From the NCBI GenBank assembly GCA_035406685.1, contig DAONLM010000052.1, forward strand, positions 1-15,512: a DNA stretch of 15,512 nucleotides. Reading direction: 5' to 3'. Position numbers and translations under genes: made by a program. How positions within the stretch are numbered: position 1 is the stretch's first letter; each line of letters starts with the position of its first letter. This DNA is from DAONLM01 sp035406685 (GTDB taxonomy: Bacteria > Spirochaetota > GWE2-31-10 > MWDO01). Below, piece by piece: positions 1 through 7,220 of the stretch. The notes below the pieces were generated by a model. The model was not told the origin of the DNA and did not search any database. It worked only from the letters and a program-made list of their open reading frames with translations.

Positions 1-147
1 TTTTTTATGATCAAAAGAGGGACAGACTTATAATTTTTTTATAATTAAAATTAAAACAGGGGACAGACCTGATCTATACTTATCATGATGTTAAACTATT
101 TTTCATATAGAGGTCAATAACTTACAAATTAAAATTTTGTTAGTATA
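1..147. repeat. Left arm of a ~145-bp inverted repeat
   Basis: Read 5'->3', this stretch matches the reverse complement of 15312-15456 almost base for base. Differences are a handful of substitutions and small indels, for example around 53-60, 69-77 and 112-116. Identity begins at the first base of the window, so the repeat may extend further left, and it stops abruptly after the shared GTTAGTATA at 139-147. It contains two GGGACAGAC motifs (19-27 and 60-68) and the palindrome ATCATGAT. It has no reading frame of note. A mobile-element end or a REP-like extragenic element is the best guess. Confidence 0.85.
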
Positions 148-167
148 GATAATTTTAAATAAAAAAA

Positions 168-196
168 TTGACAATTTTTATAAGGTTTGTTATCAT
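168..196 (+). promoter_or_regulatory. Sigma70-type promoter for phosphofructokinase
   Basis: A perfect -35 hexamer TTGACA (168-173) is followed by a 17-base spacer and TATCAT (191-196), five of six matches to the -10 consensus. The predicted transcription start near 203 gives a leader of about 95 bases before the gene start at 299. No clear attenuator or riboswitch is visible in that leader. This is the closest match to consensus in the window. It begins about 20 bases inside the end of the left repeat arm, so an insertion there has not disrupted it. Confidence 0.7.
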
Positions 197-298
197 TTTT
201 TATTATAAGAACTTATTATTAACAATAAATTGAATAATATGCAAAAAATAAGCCGTTAACTTTTTAAATAAATTTTTAAATAAAAAGGGGGTTTTAAA

Positions 299-1648
299 AT
301 GGCCGGAAATGAAAATTATGAAGATTTATTAAATTTTGATTTAAATGTTAAATCATTGGGAAAATGTAAATATGATTCTCCTATAGCATTATCCACAGTA
401 GAAGGGGATAATATTGCCAATTTTGTTTCAGATGAAGAGAGAATTCTTGTTATAAATTCTAAAAAAGAACTGGAAGAATGGAATAAAAAGGGTATACCAA
501 TCCCCTCTTTTGAAAAGGCAGGTCCAAGAGAAAAAATATTTTTTAAACCGGGTGAGACAATTTCTGCCATAGTAACCTGTGGTGGGTTATGCCCTGGTTT
601 AAATTCTGTAATAAGAGCAATTGTTTATATGAATTATTACAGATATCATAATAGAATTACTTATGGTATTAAATATGGATATGAGGGTTTTATAGATAAA
701 TATGATCATGAAATTATAAATTTAACCCCTGATGTTGTAGAGAATATTCATAAGATCGGTGGAACCATGCTTGGAAGTTCAAGAGGTCCTCAAGATATTG
801 GGGATATTGTGGATAAACTGGTAAAATTAAAGGTAAATATACTCTATACAATTGGTGGAGATGGTACATTAAAAGGAGCATTAGAAATTGCAAAAGAGAT
901 AGAAAAAAGAAATCTTAAAATTTCTGTTATAGGGGTTCCAAAAACAATAGATAATGATATTTTATATATTGATAAATCTTTTGGATCTGAAACGGCTTTT
1001 AGTAAAGCATGTGATGCAATAGATGCTGCTCATGTTGAAGCAAAAGGCGCATACAATGGCATTGGGATTGTTAAGGTAATGGGAAGAAGTTCTGGTTTTA
1101 TTGCAGCAAATGCTACTATAGCCTCAAATGATGTAAACTTCTGCCTTATACCAGAACTCCCATTTGAACTTTATGGTAAAAATGGCTTTTTAGAAGCATT
1201 GAAAAAGAGATTGGAAAAGTCACATCATGCAGTTATTCTTGTTGCTGAGGGCGCAGGACAGAATTTTTTTGAGAATAAAGAAAAAAAATATGATGCATCT
1301 GGAAACGAAAAGTTAAATGATATTGGATTATTCTTAAAAGAAAAGATTAAAGAATATCTTGACAAAGAAGGTATACCCTGTTCCATAAAATATATTGATC
1401 CGAGTTATATCATAAGATCAACTGAGCCAACTCCTAATGATTCTATTTTTTGTATTCAATTAGCACAAAAGGCTGTGCATGCTGGAATGGCTGGTAAGAC
1501 CATGATAGTAATCGGATATTATAATGGAGAATTTATTCATTTGCCTATTGAAATTGCAACATCAAGAAGAAAAGTTCTTGATCCAGAGAGTGAGTTATGG
1601 CTTTCTGTTATAGAGGCAACAGGCCAACCAGTTAAATTTGACAAATAA
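299..1648 (+). CDS. pfk: 6-phosphofructokinase, group III type (probably ATP-dependent)
   Basis: Cytoplasmic glycolytic enzyme phosphorylating fructose 6-phosphate to fructose 1,6-bisphosphate. The 449 residues carry the family signatures in order: CGGLCPGLN (94-102), GGTMLGSSRG (154-163), GGDGT (186-190), PKTIDND with the catalytic aspartates (214-220), FGSETA (228-233), MGRSSG (261-266) and VAEGAG (315-320). An N-terminal extension of about 80 residues precedes the fold, as in trypanosomal and short spirochaete enzymes. The Gly in GGDG is typical of ATP users, whereas the Lys of PKTIDND is typical of pyrophosphate users. This mixed signature is known from ATP-dependent trypanosome enzymes, so ATP is favoured but not proven. 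The ATG has a strong AAGGGGG site 7 bases upstream and its own promoter at 168-196. It stands alone, with no convincing terminator before the next gene. Confidence 0.93.
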   Translation: MAGNENYEDLLNFDLNVKSLGKCKYDSPIALSTVEGDNIANFVSDEERILVINSKKELEEWNKKGIPIPSFEKAGPREKIFFKPGETISAIVTCGGLCPGLNSVIRAIVYMNYYRYHNRITYGIKYGYEGFIDKYDHEIINLTPDVVENIHKIGGTMLGSSRGPQDIGDIVDKLVKLKVNILYTIGGDGTLKGALEIAKEIEKRNLKISVIGVPKTIDNDILYIDKSFGSETAFSKACDAIDAAHVEAKGAYNGIGIVKVMGRSSGFIAANATIASNDVNFCLIPELPFELYGKNGFLEALKKRLEKSHHAVILVAEGAGQNFFENKEKKYDASGNEKLNDIGLFLKEKIKEYLDKEGIPCSIKYIDPSYIIRSTEPTPNDSIFCIQLAQKAVHAGMAGKTMIVIGYYNGEFIHLPIEIATSRRKVLDPESELWLSVIEATGQPVKFDK

Positions 1649-1823
1649 AAAAGATAATGTTGGAAGTACGACAAGACCCATAAGTGAGTAAAAATTTAAC
1701 GTAATATTAAATATCCATGCAAAATTTATTTACAGATAAGAAAAATTTTTAATATCTTTAAAATAATAATTGATTTTTTTATTATAATGTTTTATTATAT
1801 AAAAAAATTAAAAAGGGGGCTTT

Positions 1824-3005
1824 ATGAATAAAAAAATAGTATTTATTATTTTTTGCTTATTTTTGTTTACTACATTTTTTAATGGTATTGATGAAAAATT
1901 GTATAAAAATTTGACTGACAGAGATAGGATACTTCTCGCAATCTCCTATTATGAAGTAGGGAAAAAATATGAGGCATTGGGCAAAACAGATCTGGCAAAA
2001 GCATATCTTAACGATGCTTTTAAGATTGAAAAAAATGTTGATAAATATGCAAAAGGGGAATTAGAAATTCCTCCTAAGGTTATTCAGATTCAGTGGGATA
2101 AAATATTTGAAGAAGAACAAGATAAAGATAAAACTTTAAATAAAACAAAAGAACAAGAGGAAAAAAAAAATAGTGATTCTTTAAATAAAGAAAAATCTTC
2201 TATTTCTGATGAAGATGCTATTAACGAATTAGTAGAAATTTTTTTTAAATATATAAATAGTTATGACTCTTTTAATATCTCCAATTTATTTACAGATGAG
2301 GTATTAATAGAGTCTGTCGATATTTATATAGCCAAATATGAAATTAAAGAGTCTTTTGAAGGATTTTTTAATGCAAAGTATAACAAAAAATATAAATTTG
2401 ATTCTCTAAAAATAGAAAAGGTAGATGAAAATTCCTTTATAGTGAATATAAAGATAATAAAAGAAGAAAAAGATTTTTTTATTTTCCCTTCTGAAAATGG
2501 GTATGTAAAATTGGGGGTTATTAAAGAAAATAATAGATACCTTTTTAATAAAATATTTGGCTCATTTGCAGATATTGATGATAAAGATAATACTCAATCT
2601 AAAATAGAAAAATATGATACCCCAGAAAAGATTTTAACTGGTTTTATTGATCTTGTGATAAAGAAAGATTACGAGAGTGCCTCTTTTTTTTTTAATGAAG
2701 AGGTATAGTTTGAAGAATTTAAAGTTGTTTTAACAAAAGATAATATAAAATCAAATTTTACTCTTTTTGGATCTCAATATTCAGATCTATCTATATCTGA
2801 TATTATTGATACAAACTCAATAAAAGAGATAGAAATAGGATCATCTTTTGGAAATTCTTTAATAACATTTTCCAACTATAGAGCATTTATTGTGAAATTT
2901 TTTATTAATGAGATTCTCCCTTCAAATCCAGAAAAAGAAAATTTTATATTTGTATTTGACTTAAAAGATAAAAATTATAAAATCGTTGGTATATCACAAC
3001 AATAA
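1824..3005 (+). pseudogene. Exported protein with tandem NTF2-like repeats, split by an in-frame TAG
   Basis: The ATG follows a strong AAAAGGGGG site (1811-1819). Residues 1-20 form a Sec signal peptide (Lys-rich start, hydrophobic 5-19) without a canonical lipobox. A short helical, TPR-like segment (30-70) and a Lys/Glu/Asp-rich linker (100-135) follow. Two similar domains come next: about 135-250, and one beginning near 265, which I tentatively read as NTF2/SnoaL-like folds. Translation ends at TAG 2706-2708 after 294 codons, but the same frame continues open for 98 codons to TAA 3003-3005. In the internal repeat, TDEVLIES of copy 1 lines up with NEEV-stop-FEE of copy 2, so the stop probably replaced a Leu codon (TTG to TAG). 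TAG ends a neighbouring gene at 9617, so it is a genuine stop here. The alternatives are readthrough, a functional truncated product or a sequencing error. No specific function is recognised. Confidence 0.7.
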
Positions 3006-3857
3006 TTATTCTACTATGTAATATATCCCCTGTTTTGCAAATCCTAAAAAACCATCATTTTCTGGAATAGTTGATTTATAATTGTCTCCATAATGGACAA
3101 GATATGTCATTTTTCTTATATTTTCTGGTAAAGTTAAAAGTTCACTATAAGAGGCATGAACTCCCCCTTTAAAAAGCTGACAATCATGAAAAATAATTTT
3201 TATCTCTTTATATTTCTCAAGAAGATAAAAAATCAACTCTTTATCAAACCTTGTGTCAGATGTAAAAAGAACCTTTTCATTTATGACTGTTCCATAAGAA
3301 AAAAAACATTTTTCTCTATCCTCTTCTGAATCTGGAATATGTTTTGTTCTAAAAATTTTTAAATTTATCTTATCTATATTTATCTCCCATATTTTATAAG
3401 GTAACTCATTTATTAAAGTAGGGATTTTTATATTAAAAATATCTTCCATTTTTAGATTTTCACCATTATGAGATTCATTAAATGAAATACCACCTTTCAA
3501 TGAGTAGTTCCATAAAGCATCTTTATACTCTTCTATTAAAATAAGATTTGGCTTTTTTCGAGTAAAGTATCTACTCATCAATGCTACTTCTTCCATTCCT
3601 CCTATATGATCAGCATGTGAATGAGTAATAAAAATATTCTCAATATCTATGACAGGACATCCATATTCCCACATGGCTTTAGGGCAGGTTGTGCCACAAT
3701 CAATTAAAATATGGGAATCCCCTTTTATAATTAATAAATTTGTCTGATTATTTATTTTTGAGAAAGCTGATCCAACCCCTACAAAAAATAAAGAAAGTTC
3801 TCCATTATTCTTTAAATGTAGTTTTTCATTTTCTGTAAGAGATTTTGTCTTAATCAA
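3006..3857 (-). CDS. Metallo-beta-lactamase-fold hydrolase, RNase Z-like
   Basis: A 283-residue cytoplasmic MBL-fold protein, predicted to be a di-metal phosphodiesterase or hydrolase. It shows FFVGVGSAF (24-32), DCG (53-55), the metal motif THSHADHIGG (78-87; His79, His81, Asp83, His84), His173 in TKHIPD, bridging Asp201 in SDTRFD, FHDC (223-226) and HYGD (256-259). These fit the RNase Z/phosphodiesterase branch, but the exosite arm of true tRNase Z is not evident, so the substrate is unknown; RNA, a cyclic nucleotide or another phosphodiester are all possible. Translation starts at TTG (3855-3857), with AAGGA 7 bases upstream; the first ATG lies far inside the conserved fold. The stop codon directly abuts the restored stop of the split convergent gene at 3005, leaving no room for a terminator between them. 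Confidence 0.82.
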   Translation of the reverse strand: MIKTKSLTENEKLHLKNNGELSLFFVGVGSAFSKINNQTNLLIIKGDSHILIDCGTTCPKAMWEYGCPVIDIENIFITHSHADHIGGMEEVALMSRYFTRKKPNLILIEEYKDALWNYSLKGGISFNESHNGENLKMEDIFNIKIPTLINELPYKIWEINIDKINLKIFRTKHIPDSEEDREKCFFSYGTVINEKVLFTSDTRFDKELIFYLLEKYKEIKIIFHDCQLFKGGVHASYSELLTLPENIRKMTYLVHYGDNYKSTIPENDGFLGFAKQGIYYIVE

Positions 3858-3957
3858 ATGATAGTCCTTTTTATTTTTTAAAAATTTTCGACCCTTTTAC
3901 TATTAAAAATTAATATTTTATTTAATAAATTGAGGTTATTTCACATTTTATAAGCAT

Positions 3958-3986
3958 AAAGGCTATCCTCTAAAAAGATAGCCTTT
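3958..3986 (-). terminator. Hairpin downstream of the EF-G-like gene
   Basis: A perfect 10-bp stem AAAGGCTATC / GATAGCCTTT encloses a 9-base loop and begins 12 bases after the EF-G-like stop codon on the minus strand. The 3' arm ends in TTT, but the bases after it are only partly T-rich, so termination may be partial. The two arms plus loop are exact, and the hairpin is much more GC-rich than its surroundings. Confidence 0.65.
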
Positions 3987-3998
3987 GAGATTAGCTTT

Positions 3999-6074
3999 TT
4001 ATTCTTCTGCTTCTACTCTCTCTTTTTTAGCCATAGCAATAACATCATCGGCTAGCTTACCGGTAAGTTGTTGATAGCTATCAAATTTTACCTCAAAACT
4101 TCCAGTTCCAGAGGTTATGGATTTTAAATCTACTGAATATCTTAATAACTCTTTTTGTGGAACCAATGCTTTAATAACCTCAATTCCACCTAAAGATTCC
4201 TGGCCTAATACTCTTCCCCTTTTTGATGATAGATCTGATAGAATATCGCCTACATATTTCTGGTCAACATATACAGACAACTCCATTACTGGCTCTAATA
4301 AGACTGGATTTGCCTGTTTCATTGCCTCTTTAAATGCGTTTCTTGATGCTATCTTAAAAGAAAGTTCAGAAGAATCAACCTCATGTTCTTTACCATCATA
4401 TAATTTTATCCCTACATCAACAACTTTATAGCCAGCTAAAACTCCACTCTCCATTGCTTCGTGAAAACCCTTTTCACATCCTGGTATGTAACCCTTACTA
4501 ATTACCCCCCCAACAATAGCATTAACAAATTCATAGTTTTTACCTGGCTCAAGTGGCCATATCTCAATCACAACCTTAGCATACTGTCCATGTCCACCAG
4601 ACTGTTTTTTGTGAGTATATTCAGCATTTGCTTTTTTTCTTATTGTCTCTCTATAAGCTATCTTTGGTTCTTTTAAAAGTGTCTCAATTTTATTTTTAGC
4701 CTTGATTTTTTCTAATATTAATTTTATTTGAGTTTCTCCCATTCCACTTATCACATTTTCTTTTGTTTCAGGGTTATACTCTACTCTAAATGTTGGATCC
4801 TCTTCACTTACCTTCTGTAATAATGCTATGAGTTTTTCCTCATCATTTTTATTTGGGGTTGTGATTGCCTGTGAAAAAATAGGCTGAGGTAATTCCATTG
4901 AAGGCAAAATAACAATATTTTTAGGATCACAGAGTGTATCATTTGTATAAACAGACGTGAGTTTTGTAAAAGCCCCGATTTCACCACAATTTAGAGTATT
5001 GACCTCTTTTAAATTTTTCCCTATGACTTTATATAATTTACCGCATTTTTCTTTTGTATTTCTGCTTGGATTAAATAAGTCTGTATCGTGTGAAACAATA
5101 CCTCTTCTTACTCTGAAGTATGAGATTTTACCAGAAAATTGATCTATTGTAGTTTTAAATACAAATAATGCCAATGGTTGATTTGAGTCATGCTCTACAA
5201 TAACCTCATTCCCATTTTGATCTTTTCCAACAAGAACATCCACATCTGCTGGAGATGGCATATAATTAACAATACAATCGAGTAAAGCAATTGTCCCAGA
5301 ATTTATTATAGAATCTCCGGCTAAAACAGGAACTATTTTACCTGTTACTATTGCCTTTTTTAATCCTCTTACTATCTCTTCATGAGTTAACTCAACCCCT
5401 TCAAAATATTTATTCATAAGTTCTTCTTCTGTTTCAACCGCAACTTCCACCATCTCCTTAAAATGCTCTTCAAGACCCGTTATATTTGCAGGAGCCCTCT
5501 CTTTTCTAATTGTTCTGCCATTATTTTCAGCATATCTTGCCTCTCTATCTATTAAATCCACTATCCCTTTAAATTCTTTGCCTTTCCCAATTGGAATAGA
5601 AAGAGGAACAAAAGTTACATTTTTAAAATTTTCTTTAAGATTTGCAAGACATCTTTCATAATCAGCATTTTCTTTATCCATTTTATTTATAAATACAAGT
5701 CTCGGCAAATTACACTTTCTCCATATCTTTACTGTTTCGATTTCTACTCCAGCTTCTGCATTTAAAACAAAGATAGCAGAATCGCAGGCATTCAGTGCAG
5801 CAATAACTTTACCTGTAAAGTCTGGTGAACCAGGAGTATCAATAATATTAATCATTGTATTATTCCATTCAAGATGGGAGATAGAAGAATGAATAGAAAA
5901 CTTTTTCTCAATCTCTTGATCAGTATAATCACTTACACTTTTCCCTTCGTCTACTCTACCCATTTCTGGAATTACATGAGCAGTAAAAAGCATTGCCTCA
6001 TTTAAAGTTGTTTTTCCAGAATAACCATGTCCTACTATTGCGACATTTCTAATATTTTTTGTATCATAATTCAT
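3999..6074 (-). CDS. fusA: Elongation factor G-like translational GTPase (EF-G2 type)
   Basis: At 691 residues this has full EF-G length. The GTPase domain has the P-loop GHGYSGKT (15-22), DTPG (79-82) and NKMD (130-133). Domain IV carries SGGHGQY (492-498) and the tip loop HEVDSS (564-569), and domain V carries EPVM (594-597). EF-G moves tRNAs and mRNA through the ribosome and helps recycle it. Several positions are unlike the housekeeping form: the P-loop is GHGYSGKT rather than AHxDAGKT, and the switch I Thr of RGITI is replaced by Ser60 in KKFSI. That places it nearer the EF-G2/EF-G-like paralogue clade, so a second, canonical fusA probably lies elsewhere in the genome. AGGAGG (6081-6086) sits 6 bases before the ATG, its own promoter lies at 6093-6120, and a hairpin follows the stop. 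It could also be transcribed through from metF. Confidence 0.88.
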   Translation of the reverse strand: MNYDTKNIRNVAIVGHGYSGKTTLNEAMLFTAHVIPEMGRVDEGKSVSDYTDQEIEKKFSIHSSISHLEWNNTMINIIDTPGSPDFTGKVIAALNACDSAIFVLNAEAGVEIETVKIWRKCNLPRLVFINKMDKENADYERCLANLKENFKNVTFVPLSIPIGKGKEFKGIVDLIDREARYAENNGRTIRKERAPANITGLEEHFKEMVEVAVETEEELMNKYFEGVELTHEEIVRGLKKAIVTGKIVPVLAGDSIINSGTIALLDCIVNYMPSPADVDVLVGKDQNGNEVIVEHDSNQPLALFVFKTTIDQFSGKISYFRVRRGIVSHDTDLFNPSRNTKEKCGKLYKVIGKNLKEVNTLNCGEIGAFTKLTSVYTNDTLCDPKNIVILPSMELPQPIFSQAITTPNKNDEEKLIALLQKVSEEDPTFRVEYNPETKENVISGMGETQIKLILEKIKAKNKIETLLKEPKIAYRETIRKKANAEYTHKKQSGGHGQYAKVVIEIWPLEPGKNYEFVNAIVGGVISKGYIPGCEKGFHEAMESGVLAGYKVVDVGIKLYDGKEHEVDSSELSFKIASRNAFKEAMKQANPVLLEPVMELSVYVDQKYVGDILSDLSSKRGRVLGQESLGGIEVIKALVPQKELLRYSVDLKSITSGTGSFEVKFDSYQQLTGKLADDVIAMAKKERVEAEE

Positions 6075-6092
6075 AAAAATCCTCCTGTCAGT

Positions 6093-6120
6093 ATTATATA
6101 AAATTTATTATTTTTATCAA
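6093..6120 (-). promoter_or_regulatory. Promoter for the EF-G-like gene
   Basis: On the minus strand, TTGATA (6115-6120) and a perfect TATAAT (6093-6098) are separated by 16 bases. The predicted start of transcription at 6086-6087 coincides with the first base of the AGGAGG ribosome site (6081-6086), giving a leader of only about 12-13 bases. This separates the gene's expression from metF upstream. Confidence 0.6.
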
Positions 6121-6130
6121 CTAAAAAAAA

Positions 6131-7012
6131 TTAAATTCTTTTTATTTTATCTTTTATTGAATTATAGATAGTTATTGTTGCCTTACTCTTATTCATAGAA
6201 TAAAAATGAATCCCCTCAATTTTATTTTCTATCAGTTCTAATGTTTGATTTATTGCATATTCAATTCCTATTTTTTCTGTCTCCTCTGAGTTATCCTGAT
6301 ATTTTTCAAGCTTTTCTAATAAATTTTTTGGTATCTTGGCCCCACAAAGAGAGGTGATCTTTTTTATGGTATTAAAATTTAATATAGGGAAAATACCGGG
6401 TATAATAGGAACATTAATACCAGCCTTTCTTGTTAAATCTAAAAATTTAAAAAAATCATTATTATCATAGTAAAGTTGAGAAACTATAAAGTCAGCTCCA
6501 CTATCAACTTTTCTTTTTAGATTCTTTATATCCTCTTCCAACGAGGGGGACTCTATATGGCCTTCGGGATAACCTGCGACTCCTATGCTCCATTCTTCAT
6601 TTCTACTTCTTATATATGCAACAAGCTCATTTGCGTGTCCAAAACCTCCTATGGTCTTTGTGAAATTGGTCTGCCCCTGAGGGGGATCCCCTCTTAATGC
6701 AAGTATATTTTGAATATTGTTATTTTTTAGTTGAGTAATAACATTGCCAATCTCTTCTTTTGTAGAATTAACGCAGGTAAGATGAGCCATAACTTCAATT
6801 CCAATTTTATTCTTTATTTTTGAAGCAATATCAACTGTTTTATCTCTGGTACTCCCGCCAGCACCATAAGTGACAGATACAAAATCTGGCTTAATAACTT
6901 TTAGTTCCTCTATTGTTTGATAAAGTTTTTCAACATCATCATCTCTTTTTGGTGGAAAAACTTCTACTGAAATGACAGTTTTATCTTTTTTAAACATATC
7001 TTTAATAAACAT
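6131..7012 (-). CDS. metF: 5,10-methylenetetrahydrofolate reductase
   Basis: A flavin-dependent cytoplasmic enzyme that reduces methylene-THF to methyl-THF for methionine synthesis or for the methyl branch of C1 metabolism. With the start chosen here it has 293 residues, near the family norm. Visible motifs are VEVFPPK with the catalytic Glu17, VTYGAGGSTR (47-56), AHLTC (76-80), LALRGDPP (104-111), GVAGYPEGH, SQLYYD (178-183), GIFPI (206-210) and a C-terminal GIHFYSMN. An in-frame ATG at 7022-7024 would add four residues, but it has no ribosome site and lies at the predicted transcription start. AGGAGAG at 7015-7021 precedes the ATG at 7010-7012, so I take that one. The gene lies 56 bases upstream of the EF-G-like gene on the same strand. 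No other folate genes are adjacent. Confidence 0.93.
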   Translation of the reverse strand: MFIKDMFKKDKTVISVEVFPPKRDDDVEKLYQTIEELKVIKPDFVSVTYGAGGSTRDKTVDIASKIKNKIGIEVMAHLTCVNSTKEEIGNVITQLKNNNIQNILALRGDPPQGQTNFTKTIGGFGHANELVAYIRSRNEEWSIGVAGYPEGHIESPSLEEDIKNLKRKVDSGADFIVSQLYYDNNDFFKFLDLTRKAGINVPIIPGIFPILNFNTIKKITSLCGAKIPKNLLEKLEKYQDNSEETEKIGIEYAINQTLELIENKIEGIHFYSMNKSKATITIYNSIKDKIKRI

Positions 7013-7030
7013 AACTCTCCTCATTGAATA

Positions 7031-7036
7031 ATTATA
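7031..7036 (-). promoter_or_regulatory. -10 element of the metF promoter
   Basis: A perfect TATAAT lies on the minus strand, but no good -35 is seen at 16-18 bases. Transcription from it would begin near 7024-7025, leaving a leader of about 12 bases that is little more than the AGGAGAG site before the ATG at 7012. This supports the downstream metF start. Confidence 0.45.
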
Positions 7037-7151
7037 TGAATAATTTTTTTATTTTTATTAAAAAAAAAGACTTTTTGCAAGTAGAATTTTATATTTTTCT
7101 AAATATTTATTTTTAAAAAATTTTATTATAAATTAATTTATTAAAAACTAC

Positions 7152-7181
7152 TTTACGATAATTATAAAATAATGGTATTAT
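7152..7181 (+). promoter_or_regulatory. Promoter for the cNMP-like gene and aroE
   Basis: TTTACG (7152-7157) lies 18 bases before TATTAT (7176-7181), which is preceded by TG at 7173-7174 and so makes an extended -10. Transcription would start near 7188, about 33 bases before the TTG start. The metF promoter faces the other way in the same 196-base intergenic region, which is almost pure A/T. Confidence 0.45.
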
Positions 7182-7220
7182 ATAAAATAAAAATAAAATT
7201 TTTTATACAAGGATATAAAA

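Noticed and set aside
316..570. Minus-strand 84-codon frame in phosphofructokinase
   Set aside because: It is a shadow of a well-conserved gene on the other strand with no start signals.
1735..1756. Palindromic GATAAG-A5T5-AATATC as terminator of pfk
   Set aside because: It pairs only through A/T bases, lies about 90 bases after the stop and has no clear T tract, so it is not distinguishable from local base composition.
1824..3005. TAG recoded as an amino acid throughout the genome
   Set aside because: TAG ends the gene at 9615-9617 two bases before aroE starts, and no other gene here has an internal TAG.
4117..5142. Plus-strand reading frames of 61-104 codons across the EF-G-like gene
   Set aside because: They are antisense to a strongly conserved coding region, have no ribosome sites, and give unpatterned proteins.
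6131..7024. metF start at the first in-frame ATG (7022-7024)
   Set aside because: It has no ribosome site, and the TATAAT at 7031-7036 would start transcription at about this base. AGGAGAG at 7015-7021 fits the next ATG at 7010-7012.
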